Positions 43,318-53,053 are shown, counted from the first letter of the stretch. The stretch is 64,000 bases of DNA from Vibrio hepatarius (GCF_001274785.1 NZ_LHPI01000001.1:992001-1056000); one strand, 5' to 3'. Numbers and translations: made by a program. The notes: generated by a model from the sequence alone, not told the origin.

Positions 43318-44211
43318 ATGTGTGCCAGAACCAGCTTAAATGAGAAACGAATCCTGACCTTTTCAGCCCTTTTAGCCTCTGGCTTTGCGGGTGGTGGTCT
43401 AGTGCTCGGTTTACTTGTTGGCTCACTAGTCATTGTCTTTGACGGCGTCTATTCACTAGTCAGTTTACTGTTAACATTATTGTCACTGGCCGCATCGCGA
43501 TACATTCAGCGTCCATCGAAGTCACTTTTCCCATTTGGTAAAGCAATCCTTGAACCCGTTGTCATTGCTATCAAAGGTTTGGTGATCTTGTTGGTCGTGA
43601 GCTACTCGCTCTATTCAGCGATCATCGCGATGTTTAATGGCGGCCGAGAAGTCGACGCTTCTATCGCAACTTTGTTTGGTGTTGTAAACGTTATTGGTTG
43701 TGGTTACGCGTGGTGGTATATCGCCAACAAATCCAAACGCTTTTCATCAGGGTTGATTGCCGCTGAAGCGACACAGTGGAAAATGGATACGCTACTGAGT
43801 GTTGCTGTAACACTTGGGTTTATTTCTGCTTGGTTGGTATCTGTCTCGCCTTTTGCTGAGTACGCAGTGTACGCTGACCCAATGATGATGATTTTAATGT
43901 CGTTCTACTTCATCAAAGTACCGTTCGATATGCTTCGCGAAGCGCTGCGAGAGCTACTAATGATGTCACCAAGCGACGAGATTTGTCACGCGGTAGACAA
44001 AGAAGTCTCTGCACTAGAGCAGCAGGTCTCGCAAAAACTTAACGTGGTTGGAGTAGCCAAGGTAGGTCGTGAGCTGCGCGTCAGACTTGATGTTCACTCA
44101 AAAGGTAACCAAGTCGAGGTGGCGGAAGTAGAAAGAACGCGACGCATCCTCAAAGACAAACTCTCTAAGTTGTCACTCGACCTGAACCTGACGATGAATA
44201 TCGCAAGTTAA
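43318..44211 (+). CDS. cation diffusion facilitator family transporter
   Basis: 297 residues from the ATG at 43318; an upstream TTG start lacks a ribosome site. About five or six membrane segments, with FDGVYSLVSLLLTLLSLAASR and EATQWKMDTLLSVAVTLGF carrying the two Asp (D near each) expected for the metal site of the CDF family, and a soluble C-terminal domain (~205-297). It exports divalent metals such as Zn, Fe or Mn in exchange for protons; the ion is undetermined. Confidence 0.85.
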   Translation: MCARTSLNEKRILTFSALLASGFAGGGLVLGLLVGSLVIVFDGVYSLVSLLLTLLSLAASRYIQRPSKSLFPFGKAILEPVVIAIKGLVILLVVSYSLYSAIIAMFNGGREVDASIATLFGVVNVIGCGYAWWYIANKSKRFSSGLIAAEATQWKMDTLLSVAVTLGFISAWLVSVSPFAEYAVYADPMMMILMSFYFIKVPFDMLREALRELLMMSPSDEICHAVDKEVSALEQQVSQKLNVVGVAKVGRELRVRLDVHSKGNQVEVAEVERTRRILKDKLSKLSLDLNLTMNIAS

Positions 44212-44233
44212 CGCAAAGCAGAGTCATACATTG

Positions 44234-44261
44234 AAAAGCCACCAAATACGGTGGCTTTTTT
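44234..44261. terminator. bidirectional terminator
   Basis: AAAAGCCACC / GGTGGCTTTT stem with a 6-base loop, followed by TTTGCG; between convergent CDF and GNAT genes. Confidence 0.87.
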
Positions 44262-44266
44262 GCGCC

Positions 44267-44680
44267 TTAGGCATCTTCAATCGCCAACGTTAAGTGATAA
44301 AAATCTTTATCACTCTCTTCAATCACGTAACCTAAATCGGTATAGAAACGAATCGCTTCTGAATTGGCGATAAAACTCGACAATGTCATCATTTGGCGGG
44401 ATGCATCGATAGCTTCTTGCTTCAACAAATCCATCACTTGCGCGCCAATACCTCTTCCTTGGAATTCGGGGAAAATAATCAATAGGTGAAGATGCAAGCG
44501 CGTTGTCACATGTTTGTAGCAAACAAGCCCTACCCTTTCCCGACCTTGATAAATCCAGAAATACCAGTTCAAATCATAATCGTTGGCCAATCTTGCACGC
44601 TGAAAGTTGTCATCCCAACCAAACACTGCGTCTACATACGGAAATAGCGCCACTTTTGTGACTGAAAAAACTACTTCCAT
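44267..44680 (-). CDS. GNAT N-acetyltransferase
   Basis: 137 residues from the ATG at 44680, which alone has AAGGA at good spacing; longer in-frame starts add 12 to 29 residues. GNAT elements: YFWIYQGRERVGLVCYKHV, LHLLIIFPEFQGRGIGAQVM (acetyl-CoA loop QGRGIG) and SEAIRFYTDLGYVIEESD. Substrate unknown. Confidence 0.85.
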   Translation of the reverse strand: MEVVFSVTKVALFPYVDAVFGWDDNFQRARLANDYDLNWYFWIYQGRERVGLVCYKHVTTRLHLHLLIIFPEFQGRGIGAQVMDLLKQEAIDASRQMMTLSSFIANSEAIRFYTDLGYVIEESDKDFYHLTLAIEDA

Positions 44681-44882
44681 TTCACTATCCTTGATGTTCA
44701 TTAGTGCAACTTTCATACGATTATAAAACCTAACGCTTAAAAATGACCGAATCGAGTGTTGTAACAATAGTGTTGCATATCATTTGCGGTACAAATCACT
44801 ACACTTTTATTAATAGCAGTAGTAACTTATCACTTAGTTGCACTAACACTCCAAACCCTTACTTTTATTGAGCTTTTTGTTA

Positions 44883-47800
44883 ATGCTGAATCAATTTTTT
44901 ATCACCGATGTTGAGAACGTAAATCTAATGACGGGCAGTTACAAGCTGTGGCTTGTGATTTTGTCAGTCTTTGTGGCATCTATGACGTCATTCTTTGCGC
45001 TTCGACTCGCCGCAATGGCGCGTCATATCGTCGATACGTCACATCAGAGAATCGCCCTTCTATCAGGTTCTTTCATCATGGCTGGCGGTGTTTGGAGTAT
45101 GCATTTTATCGGAATGCTCGCTTTCAAGATGCCCCATCAACACGGCTACGACTTATTAATCACAACCCTTTCTGTGCTGCCAGCCATCATATCGTCTTAC
45201 ATCATGATCAAGTCATTGATTGATAATAACGACTCGCTAAAAATCTTAGTGCGCAATGGCATCGTTGTTGGTTCAGGTATCGGTGCCATGCACTACCTAG
45301 GGATGGAAGCGATGCAGATGGATATTCATCTGTTGTATGACCCTTACTGGTTTGCATTGTCGATTGTTGTAGCTGTAGCACTTTCGTTTATCGCCCTTTC
45401 TGCGCGCAGAGCATTACGCTCACGTTTTCCATCGATGCGTTCTTTGCACATTATTCTTATCAGCTCAGTCACCATGGGATGCGCGATTGCGGGCATGCAC
45501 TACACTGGCATGGAAGCGGCACGCTTTATTATTCCTGACTCAATGTCTATGAGTGAAGCAACTGCACATGTCAGTGAACAATCATTTCTCGCGATTGGCG
45601 TTGCTATTGCGACCTTATTTGTTTCCACATTAGCGGTTAATGTCAGCTCGCAACTTCGCTATCGTCAACTATTGACCGAAAAAACCGCCGGCGAAGCGCG
45701 ACTGCAGGCGATTCTCGACACTGCCACCGACGGCGTGATCACGATTAACGCCAAAGGCATTATTCAAGGTATCAACGGGGCTGCAAGACGTATTTTTGGC
45801 TGGCAAGAACATGAAGTGGTTGGCAAAAACGTCTCTATCCTAATGCCAAACCCACATAGAGACGCCCACGACTCTTACCTCAGCCGTTATTTTGAAACGG
45901 GTGAAGAGCGAATCATCGGTTCTCCGCGTGAAGTTTACGCGCAACATAAACAAGGCCACCTTATTCCTGTGCGCCTTGGGGTTGGACGAGTCAACCTCAA
46001 AGATGGAGAGACACTGTTTGTCGGCTTTGTCGCAGATATTTCTGACCGTAAAGCGATGGAAGAAAGACTACGAGAAAGCCAAGAGCGCTTAAGCTCATTG
46101 ATGCAGAACATTCCGGGAGCCTCATTCCGTCGTCGCTTTGACAAAGAATGGACGCCCATTTTCTTAAGTGAAGGGATGTTCGATATCTCAGGCTATTCAT
46201 CGCGTTTGTTCTTAAATCAAGAGAAGTCATTCGCGAAGTTAGTGTTCGAAGACGACTTTAAATATGTCTGTGACCGCATTCAGTCACTCGATGCTCATAA
46301 CTCTACCTATGCGATTGAATACCGTTTGAAGCACCAAAATGGCGAGCCGGTTTGGGTACTGGAAAATGGCCTAGTGGTGAGAGACGACCAAGGTAACGTG
46401 AAGTGGATTGACGGTGTAATGATCAATATCTCGAACCTGAAGCAGGTCGAGCAAGAACTGATCAACGCGAAGCTACTTGCGGAAGAAGCGGCAGAAAGTA
46501 AAGCGAACTTCCTTGCCAATATGAGCCACGAAATACGCACACCGATGAACGCGATCATCGGCTTTACCGACATTCTGCTGGATTCAACCATCAGTGGTGA
46601 AAACCGTCGCCACCTTGAAACGATTGAGAAAGCCTCTCGCTCACTGCTTCACTTGCTCAATGACATTCTTGATAGCGCCAAGCTAGAGAAAAACAAACTA
46701 GATGTACAACCCGTGGCGTTCAACCTAGCCAACTGCGTCGACACTGTGATTTCCACGCTGTGGCTCAATGCGAAAGGCAAAGGCATTGACCTGTCCCTGA
46801 CTCTGTCTGATGAGCTACCAGAGGTGGTATTCGGCGCAGAAGACCGTATTCGTCAGGTGCTAATGAATTTAGTGGGTAATGGCGTCAAGTTTACCGAAAG
46901 TGGCAGCGTCAGCTTAGACGTTACCGCAGTCGACGGTGAGAAAGATATGATTCGCTTTAGCGTGACGGACACCGGCATTGGTATCGCGCCAGAACGAGTC
47001 AGCGCTATCTTCGATCCTTTTACTCAGGCAGATTCGTCCATGAGCCGTCGCTTTGGTGGCACGGGTTTAGGTACCACGATCTCACGCCAGTTAGTCCACC
47101 TGATGGGTGGAGAAATCTACGCAACCAGTGAATTAGGTAAAGGTAGCTGTTTCTACTTCGATTTACCTCTACCTGCGAGTGAGTTGGAGTCTCAAGAGCA
47201 ATCCGATCTCAAACTCACCCTACCGCCACTGCGCATTTTGGTTTGTGATGATATCGAGCAAAACCGCAACCTGCTAAAAATCTTGTTAGAGCGTGACGGC
47301 CACACGGTGATCACCGCAGACGATGGTATTGAAGCGATAGAGCGCTATCAAACAGACGAGCCTGAACTGATCCTGATGGATCTACAAATGCCACGCCTAG
47401 ACGGACTTGGCGCGAGTATAGAAATCCGCAACTGGGAGCAAAAATACGATAAACACGCGGTGCCAATTGTTGCACTGACCGCGAGTGTCTTGGCGGAAGA
47501 CCGCTATCAAGCTCAGGCGGCTGGAATGAATGGCTTCGCCAACAAACCCATCGACATGGCGCAATTGACTCAAGAGATCGCACGCTCGATGAATCTCCGT
47601 TTGTCGGTAGAATCTTCAGCCGAACAAGCTCAGCCAAAACCAAACTCTCGATTTAAACTGATTCATTTACACAATGGCTTGAAGTTGTGGGGAGATGAGC
47701 ACCTTTACGCGACCGAGCTGCGCAATATGGTCGAAAAACATCTCGATTTGCCTGCGCAGTTCAAACACCTAGTCGATAACCATCAGTGGGAAGAACTCGC

Positions 47801-48233
47801 GGGTCGGTCGCACGCAATGAAAGGCTTGTCCGGCAACTTTGCGTTGATATCACTACATCATTTATTTAGTCAGTTGGAAAAAGCCGCCGATGACCACCAA
47901 ATCTCGCAAGCTCAGCATGTTGTAAAGGAAATTACCGACAATTGGCCTACGCTTTGTAAAGAAGTGGCGACACTCGCCGACAAGTTAGTCATTGAAGCGA
48001 AAACAACGACAACGATGGATGACATTGACACTGAACAATTGCGAGACCTGCTGACCGAATGGTTGAAAGCCACTCAAGCGGGAGAATTGAGGGAAGACAT
48101 AGCGGAAAACGTGCAACATGCCGTCCCTGCTTCCGTTAAGAAACCGATCGTTGATGCGATTAATGCGATTGACGATTTTGACTTTAACGTCGCTGCTAGC
48201 CACTTGGAATCAGCACTCGAAACGCTTCAATAA
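44883..48233 (+). CDS. MHYT - PAS - PAS - hybrid histidine kinase with receiver and Hpt domains
   Basis: 1116 residues from the ATG at 44883 (a TTG 15 bases earlier is possible). An N-terminal seven-helix MHYT sensor (~15-220) has WSMHFIGM, GAMHYLGMEA and AGMHYTGMEA, proposed to sense O2, CO or NO through copper. Two PAS domains follow (~265-385, ~400-515). The kinase core has His549 in SHEIRTPMN and ATP motifs VGNGVKFTESG, DTGIGIAPE and FGGTGLGT. The receiver has phosphoacceptor D833 (LILMDLQMP), and the Hpt has His977 (RSHAMKGLSGNF). It lies 17 bp before an HD-GYP response regulator, a probable partner. Confidence 0.92.
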   Translation: MLNQFFITDVENVNLMTGSYKLWLVILSVFVASMTSFFALRLAAMARHIVDTSHQRIALLSGSFIMAGGVWSMHFIGMLAFKMPHQHGYDLLITTLSVLPAIISSYIMIKSLIDNNDSLKILVRNGIVVGSGIGAMHYLGMEAMQMDIHLLYDPYWFALSIVVAVALSFIALSARRALRSRFPSMRSLHIILISSVTMGCAIAGMHYTGMEAARFIIPDSMSMSEATAHVSEQSFLAIGVAIATLFVSTLAVNVSSQLRYRQLLTEKTAGEARLQAILDTATDGVITINAKGIIQGINGAARRIFGWQEHEVVGKNVSILMPNPHRDAHDSYLSRYFETGEERIIGSPREVYAQHKQGHLIPVRLGVGRVNLKDGETLFVGFVADISDRKAMEERLRESQERLSSLMQNIPGASFRRRFDKEWTPIFLSEGMFDISGYSSRLFLNQEKSFAKLVFEDDFKYVCDRIQSLDAHNSTYAIEYRLKHQNGEPVWVLENGLVVRDDQGNVKWIDGVMINISNLKQVEQELINAKLLAEEAAESKANFLANMSHEIRTPMNAIIGFTDILLDSTISGENRRHLETIEKASRSLLHLLNDILDSAKLEKNKLDVQPVAFNLANCVDTVISTLWLNAKGKGIDLSLTLSDELPEVVFGAEDRIRQVLMNLVGNGVKFTESGSVSLDVTAVDGEKDMIRFSVTDTGIGIAPERVSAIFDPFTQADSSMSRRFGGTGLGTTISRQLVHLMGGEIYATSELGKGSCFYFDLPLPASELESQEQSDLKLTLPPLRILVCDDIEQNRNLLKILLERDGHTVITADDGIEAIERYQTDEPELILMDLQMPRLDGLGASIEIRNWEQKYDKHAVPIVALTASVLAEDRYQAQAAGMNGFANKPIDMAQLTQEIARSMNLRLSVESSAEQAQPKPNSRFKLIHLHNGLKLWGDEHLYATELRNMVEKHLDLPAQFKHLVDNHQWEELAGRSHAMKGLSGNFALISLHHLFSQLEKAADDHQISQAQHVVKEITDNWPTLCKEVATLADKLVIEAKTTTTMDDIDTEQLRDLLTEWLKATQAGELREDIAENVQHAVPASVKKPIVDAINAIDDFDFNVAASHLESALETLQ

Positions 48234-48250
48234 GAAGGAAACGTTAGTCT

Positions 48251-49252
48251 ATGTATAGAAAACCACTGCCGCGAATTCTCATTGTTGATGACGAGCCTGC
48301 CAACTTAAAAGTCATGAAGCAGGTGCTCCAAGATCATTATCGCTTGTCTTTCGCTCGCTCCGGTCAAGATGCGCTAAAGCTCGCTAAGCAAGACTACTTC
48401 GACTTAATCTTGCTCGACATTATGATGCCGGGAATGACAGGTTTTGAAGTGTGTGAACAGCTCAAGGCCAATCCTGAAACTTCTGCGATCCCTGTTATTT
48501 TTGTTACCGCACTACGAGAGTCGATAGATGAGGAAAAAGGCTTTGAAATTGGTGGTGTCGATTACATCGTCAAACCCATTGTACCCGCCATCGTGCGTGC
48601 GCGAGTGAAAACTCACCTGTCGATGGTCAAGATGGATGTACTGAAAGCCACTCAGGTTGATTTGATCCAACGCTTAGGCAGAGCAGCTGAATTCAAAGAC
48701 AATGAAACCGGAATGCATGTACTGCGTATGAGCCACTACGTCAAAATTCTCGCACTTGCCATCGGCATGGACGAGGAACAAGCTGACGAACTACGCATGG
48801 CAGCGACGATGCACGATATCGGCAAAATCGCGATTCCAGATAACATTTTGCTCAAACCAGGAAAGTTGGATGAAGAAGAGTTCAACCACATGAAAAGACA
48901 CGTCAAAGTCGGTGCGAGCATCTTAGATACTCCCCGCTCCTCTTTGATTTCGTTGGCTCGTAACATTGCCCTTACCCACCATGAGAAATGGGATGGTACT
49001 GGTTACCCAGAAGGATTGGTTGGTAAAGAGATTCCGATTGAAGGACGCTTGGCCGCTATCGCTGACGTATTTGATGCATTAACCAGCGAACGACCATACA
49101 AAAAGGCTTGGCCAATCGATGAAGCAGTGATGTTTATTGAGCAACAAACGGGTAAGCACTTTGACCCAGAACTGGTGCCAATTTTCATGGAGCAGCTACC
49201 TAACATCCTTGAGATAAAAGCGAAGTTCCACGAAGAAGGTCACTGGGACTAA
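48251..49252 (+). CDS. response regulator with HD-GYP c-di-GMP phosphodiesterase domain
   Basis: 333 residues. Receiver domain 8-125 with D56 (LILLDIMMPG) and Lys in IVKPI; HD-GYP domain ~140-333 with H188-D189 (MHDIGK) and HHEKWDGTGYPEGL (243-256) intact. It should hydrolyse c-di-GMP to GMP or pGpG when phosphorylated. The hybrid kinase 17 bp upstream ends in an Hpt domain, which is the form that passes phosphate to such a regulator. Confidence 0.92.
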   Translation: MYRKPLPRILIVDDEPANLKVMKQVLQDHYRLSFARSGQDALKLAKQDYFDLILLDIMMPGMTGFEVCEQLKANPETSAIPVIFVTALRESIDEEKGFEIGGVDYIVKPIVPAIVRARVKTHLSMVKMDVLKATQVDLIQRLGRAAEFKDNETGMHVLRMSHYVKILALAIGMDEEQADELRMAATMHDIGKIAIPDNILLKPGKLDEEEFNHMKRHVKVGASILDTPRSSLISLARNIALTHHEKWDGTGYPEGLVGKEIPIEGRLAAIADVFDALTSERPYKKAWPIDEAVMFIEQQTGKHFDPELVPIFMEQLPNILEIKAKFHEEGHWD

Positions 49253-49256
49253 CAAA

Positions 49257-49280
49257 TATCTCGTCAAGGAAGACGAGATA
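49257..49280 (+). terminator. hairpin after the HD-GYP gene
   Basis: TATCTCGTC / GACGAGATA, 9-bp stem with a 6-base loop just after the stop codon. There is no T tract (CACACTTG follows), so it is a weak terminator or 3'-end stabiliser. Confidence 0.45.
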
Positions 49281-49391
49281 CACACTTGAAACAAAAATCT
49301 CTTCACTCCGGTCTGTATCCCGAGCAAGTGTTGGCTTGCCCATCTATTATCTATTGAAATCATCACTTTCGACTATTCAAAAGGAACTGGC

Positions 49392-50258
49392 ATGTCGACA
49401 TATCTACTGGTTGCGGTTGCAATGTTTGCTTTCGCCGCGAACTCCATTCTTTGCCGACTTGCACTGGCAGAAGGCAGTATTGATGCCGGAAGCTTTACCC
49501 TAATCCGCATTGTCTCGGGAGCGATAACATTAGCACTGCTATTGTTGCTCAATCGGAGCGGCACTAAAGCAAACTTTCCGGGATTCAAATTTAGCCTTAT
49601 GGCAGGCTCGACGCTGTTCGCCTATGCGATACTCTTTTCATTTGCTTACATTCAGCTTGCTGCAGGAACAGGCGCGCTACTGTTGTTTGGTGCAGTACAG
49701 TTAAGCTTGCTTGTCATGCATTGGTGGCAAGGAGAGCGCTTTTTGCGGCTGGAAATCATTGGTATTGGCTGTTCTGTCGCTGGGTTTGTTTGGTTAATGC
49801 TGCCATCTGCAACTAGACCTGATCTTTTCTCAGCGGTGTTAATGATGTTGTCTGGTGTTTCGTGGGCACTGTTTACCGCTTTAGGCAAAAAGGTGGCTTC
49901 TCCCAGCTCTGGGATCACCTGGGGGTTTATTTCCGCGTCTGCGATAGGTTTGTTTTTCACACCTTGGTTAGTCAATGATATCGCTCTAACAACAAAAGGC
50001 GTCTTGTTGGCTATAGCCTCTGGTACGGTGGCCTCTGCACTTGGCTACATTCTGTGGTATCGCGTGCTTAAAAATCTTTCCTTACTTCAAGCCTCCATCA
50101 GCCAGCTATCGGTACCTGTTATTACTTTAGTCATTGGCTCTGCGTTGCTGGGTGAATCCTTATCAATGCACAGCGTTTTGACTAGCAGCGTGATTCTTGG
50201 GGGCATTGCGTTGGTCTTTTTGGCGCGTTCACTAGAAGCAACAAAAGAAACTAAGTAA
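49392..50258 (+). CDS. EamA-family (DMT) transporter
   Basis: 288 residues with about ten membrane segments in two EamA repeats (~3-130 and ~145-280). Ends of the repeats carry GTGALLLFGAVQLSLLVMHWWQGERFL and LSQLSVPVITLVIGSALLGESL-like stretches (here ISQLSVPVITLVIGSALLGE). The family exports amino acids, nucleosides or metabolites; the substrate cannot be told. It stands alone 139 bp after the HD-GYP gene. Confidence 0.85.
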   Translation: MSTYLLVAVAMFAFAANSILCRLALAEGSIDAGSFTLIRIVSGAITLALLLLLNRSGTKANFPGFKFSLMAGSTLFAYAILFSFAYIQLAAGTGALLLFGAVQLSLLVMHWWQGERFLRLEIIGIGCSVAGFVWLMLPSATRPDLFSAVLMMLSGVSWALFTALGKKVASPSSGITWGFISASAIGLFFTPWLVNDIALTTKGVLLAIASGTVASALGYILWYRVLKNLSLLQASISQLSVPVITLVIGSALLGESLSMHSVLTSSVILGGIALVFLARSLEATKETK

Positions 50259-50583
50259 CTGAAATGATTGATGGTAATCACAATTTCGACCTTTACCTCA
50301 AAATAAAGTCGTTACCATGTAAATGGTATGCCATTCCTAGTTTAAAAAAAACAACCTTCTATATTTCATAAATTTACAGCAAAACCAGCCGACAGTGCAA
50401 TTTGCATTGCATTTTGCAAATTTAAATATATCTATATATCAGACAGTTACAGAAAAAAGACCTTAGTTGCATAAGTTCTCACTCAGCTTGCTCTTGAACT
50501 ATTTTAAATATATATCTGTGCGCAAATTAAATGTGGAACGAATATCACATTCACTAACCTAATGAAATTAGACAGGTAAGGTT
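50259..50583. other. AT-rich intergenic region with palindrome
   Basis: 325 bp, no gene seen. It contains an inverted repeat AATTTGC (50399-50405) / GCAAATT (50416-50422) with an inner TGCAT, and then strings of TATATA. It is probably the promoter region of the two-gene operon that follows. Confidence 0.5.
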
Positions 50584-51057
50584 ATGTTTAAAACTTTGAT
50601 TCGCTCGGCTGTCACAGCTGTCTTTGTCTTAACCGCTCTCTCCACCAATGCTGAAGAGAAGATTCTGACAATAGAAAACCAAGGCAATATGAGCCAATTT
50701 ACGCTTGAGCAATTGTTGCCGCATATGGATAGAGAAATTGTCACCACCACGCCTTGGACGAACGGTGAAACAACATTTGTTGGTGTGTCGGCCAAAGAAA
50801 TGTTGCACATGCTAGGTGTTGATATAGCTGACTTAAAAGTAACGGCACTCAATAACTACTGGTCAAAGATCCCATATAAAGATATCGAAAAATACAACCC
50901 GCTATTTGCCGTCAAAAAGAATGGGCATGCCATGAGCGTGCGAGAAAAAGGCCCAGTATGGGTAATTTATCCATTAAGTGAGTTTGGTGAACAAAATAAC
51001 GAGGTCTTACACAGTCGCATGGTGTGGCAAGTGAGCCGAATAGAAACGATCCAATAG
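50584..51057 (+). CDS. exported molybdopterin-oxidoreductase-fold protein without cofactor Cys
   Basis: 157 residues with a signal peptide (ends near STNAEE). The mature part has the short sulfite-oxidase/YedY-like pattern FTLEQLLPHM, TTFVGVSAKEMLHMLGV, LTALNNYWSKIPYKDIEKYNPLFAVKKNGHAMSVREKGPVWVIYPL, found in the PF00174-like small proteins. There is no Cys at all in the mature protein, whereas molybdenum ligation in this fold needs one, so it is likely a ligand- or partner-binding sensor rather than an enzyme. It starts an operon: the EAL protein begins 25 bp after its stop. Confidence 0.7.
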   Translation: MFKTLIRSAVTAVFVLTALSTNAEEKILTIENQGNMSQFTLEQLLPHMDREIVTTTPWTNGETTFVGVSAKEMLHMLGVDIADLKVTALNNYWSKIPYKDIEKYNPLFAVKKNGHAMSVREKGPVWVIYPLSEFGEQNNEVLHSRMVWQVSRIETIQ

Positions 51058-51082
51058 CTAATATAGAGGTTAGTTGGATTCT

Positions 51083-52999
51083 ATGAGCCGCCGAATCGCT
51101 CTATTTATACTGTTCGTTTTCACTTTATTATTGTTCACATTATGGACATTGGTGAAGTTTAACGACGCTTATAATGCCTTGACTAAAGACACTCAGCTAT
51201 CAGCTTGGGCGCTAGCACAAGTCGAAATTGAAACGCTGGATTTTACTCACCAAGGCGAAAAATATCTACTCAGTGAAGAAGAAACCAAACACGACTTAAA
51301 CTTACGTTTTGATATCTTATGGAGCCGCTATGATACGTTCTTAAATAGCGACGAGACCCATGATATACGCACACATTACAACTCAGGAAACGTGGTTGAA
51401 GAAGCATTCGCTATCTTACAAAAGTACGAACAAGGCGTAGTGAAAGGTGACAGAGAGCAATTAGCATTGCTGCTTGGAGAAATGGAAGACGTGTATCCTA
51501 AACTTCGTAATCTCTTAACGGTTAACTTTACGGGCTTGTCCTCTTTGAAAAACCGAGCATTGATCGCCGAGAATCGACAGACGGTATTCATCGACATGGC
51601 GTTGATTATGGCGGTGCTGGCCTTTTTTTCGATACGACTCTATCGCGATTCCAAACATCAGCAATTCATTACCTGGCATGATCCGCTTACTAAGTTGAAA
51701 AACCGCACCTATTTGCTCACGCAACTAAAGTGTTTGAACGACAGCAAACAAAAACACGCAATTGTGCTCTTGGATATCCGCCACTTTAAAGAAATTAACG
51801 ATACCGTCAGCTACGAATATGGCGACAGGGTACTTTGCGAAGTGGCAGCACAGATAAAGCGTAAAGCCGACAAGTTTGAGTTCTCCTGTGCTAGGGTTGG
51901 GGCTGATCATTTTGCTGTCATCGCTGGAAAATACAGTATCGACTTCGAATTTTTCGTCAAGTCACTGCTCAATGACTTGAATGAGACCCTGTCCCGTATG
52001 GACCGTTCTAAGCGAATGAGAATCTCTATGGGGGTGGCGACCTGTCAAGATGCGATTGATAACAACAATCCGTATCCGACAAAATTTGATACCGTGCTTA
52101 ACAACGCTGACTTCGCACTCAATATTGCTAAAAAGAGCCATAGCCAACAGATCGTGTTCTTTAGTAAAAAGATAGCGTCCGAACACCGTAAAAAGCGCAA
52201 ACTCGCCGATCAACTTGCGAACCTACTCGCGTCAAGTGAGCAAAACCAGCTCTATTTGACCTTCCAGCCAATTATACCTCGGCGAAGTGATGTACTTGGT
52301 TGTGAAGCGTTAATACGCTGGCATCACCCCGTTTACGGACAGATTAACCCAGAATACCTTATCCAAATTGCAGAAGAGTCAGGTATTGCTAAAGATTTAG
52401 GGCGATGGATTTTGCTGCAAGTTCGGCACGCTCTTGCTGTTGAGTGGCACGAGTTCCGCCATCGTATCGAAGTCGCGGTTAACCTGTCTGATTCATTGTT
52501 TGACGAAGAGTTGCCACAACTCGTTTCTGAAGTATTAGGAACTGAGCCAAACTTTCTCGACGCGGTAGTATTAGAAATTACCGAGACCATGACGCTCGAT
52601 GATATTGAACGCAGTAGTAACATTATTAAAAGCTTAGAAAAACTCAACGTGCGCTTAGCTCTGGACGATTTTGGTACTGGCTGGTCGTCGCTGTATAACT
52701 TGAACCACTTAAGCTTTAGTAAGCTTAAAATCGACAAGTCGTTTGTAAAGAACCTTAGCACAAAACCAAACCAGACTTTCTTTATCTCAGCGATTGTGAC
52801 TCTCTCGCACCAACTGGGCATTAAAGTCGTCGCCGAAGGTATCGAAGATGCTTCGCAATTACGCAGCTTAATGACATTAGGTGTGGACGAGTTTCAAGGT
52901 TATTACTTCTCTAAACCAGTTTCACAGCAAGAGTTTTGCGTATTCTGTAAAGAGTACTTTACTCAGCATCCACTTGCTCTTGATGTCACTCAGCTATAA
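51083..52999 (+). CDS. membrane GGDEF(degenerate)-EAL protein, probable phosphodiesterase
   Basis: 638 residues from the ATG at 51083 (an upstream TTG is nearer to GAGG). Membrane segment ~5-25, periplasmic helical domain ~30-165 (EIETLDFTHQGEKYLLSEEETKHDLNLRFDILWSRYDTFL), second membrane segment ~168-185, GGDEF-like domain ~200-365 with RVGADHFAVIAG replacing GGDEF (inactive as cyclase), EAL domain ~375-635 with intact GCEALIRWHHP, EITETMTL, LDDFGTGWSSLYNL and VAEGIED. It is in an operon with the molybdopterin-oxidoreductase-fold protein, which probably docks on its periplasmic domain. Confidence 0.88.
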   Translation: MSRRIALFILFVFTLLLFTLWTLVKFNDAYNALTKDTQLSAWALAQVEIETLDFTHQGEKYLLSEEETKHDLNLRFDILWSRYDTFLNSDETHDIRTHYNSGNVVEEAFAILQKYEQGVVKGDREQLALLLGEMEDVYPKLRNLLTVNFTGLSSLKNRALIAENRQTVFIDMALIMAVLAFFSIRLYRDSKHQQFITWHDPLTKLKNRTYLLTQLKCLNDSKQKHAIVLLDIRHFKEINDTVSYEYGDRVLCEVAAQIKRKADKFEFSCARVGADHFAVIAGKYSIDFEFFVKSLLNDLNETLSRMDRSKRMRISMGVATCQDAIDNNNPYPTKFDTVLNNADFALNIAKKSHSQQIVFFSKKIASEHRKKRKLADQLANLLASSEQNQLYLTFQPIIPRRSDVLGCEALIRWHHPVYGQINPEYLIQIAEESGIAKDLGRWILLQVRHALAVEWHEFRHRIEVAVNLSDSLFDEELPQLVSEVLGTEPNFLDAVVLEITETMTLDDIERSSNIIKSLEKLNVRLALDDFGTGWSSLYNLNHLSFSKLKIDKSFVKNLSTKPNQTFFISAIVTLSHQLGIKVVAEGIEDASQLRSLMTLGVDEFQGYYFSKPVSQQEFCVFCKEYFTQHPLALDVTQL

Positions 53000-53004
53000 A
53001 ACCA

Positions 53005-53030
53005 CAAACCACCTGTAAAAAGGTGGTTTG
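53005..53030. terminator. terminator after the EAL gene
   Basis: CAAACCACCT / AGGTGGTTTG, 10-bp stem with a 6-base loop, followed by TCTGGTATTTTTTG. It also faces the convergent pyrophosphatase gene. Confidence 0.8.
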
Positions 53031-53053
53031 TCTGGTATTTTTTGTATTGAAGA

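Noticed and set aside
52333..52821. 162-codon frame opposite the EAL domain coding region
   Set aside because: Shadow of the EAL gene; Ser/Arg-rich sequence without domain features.
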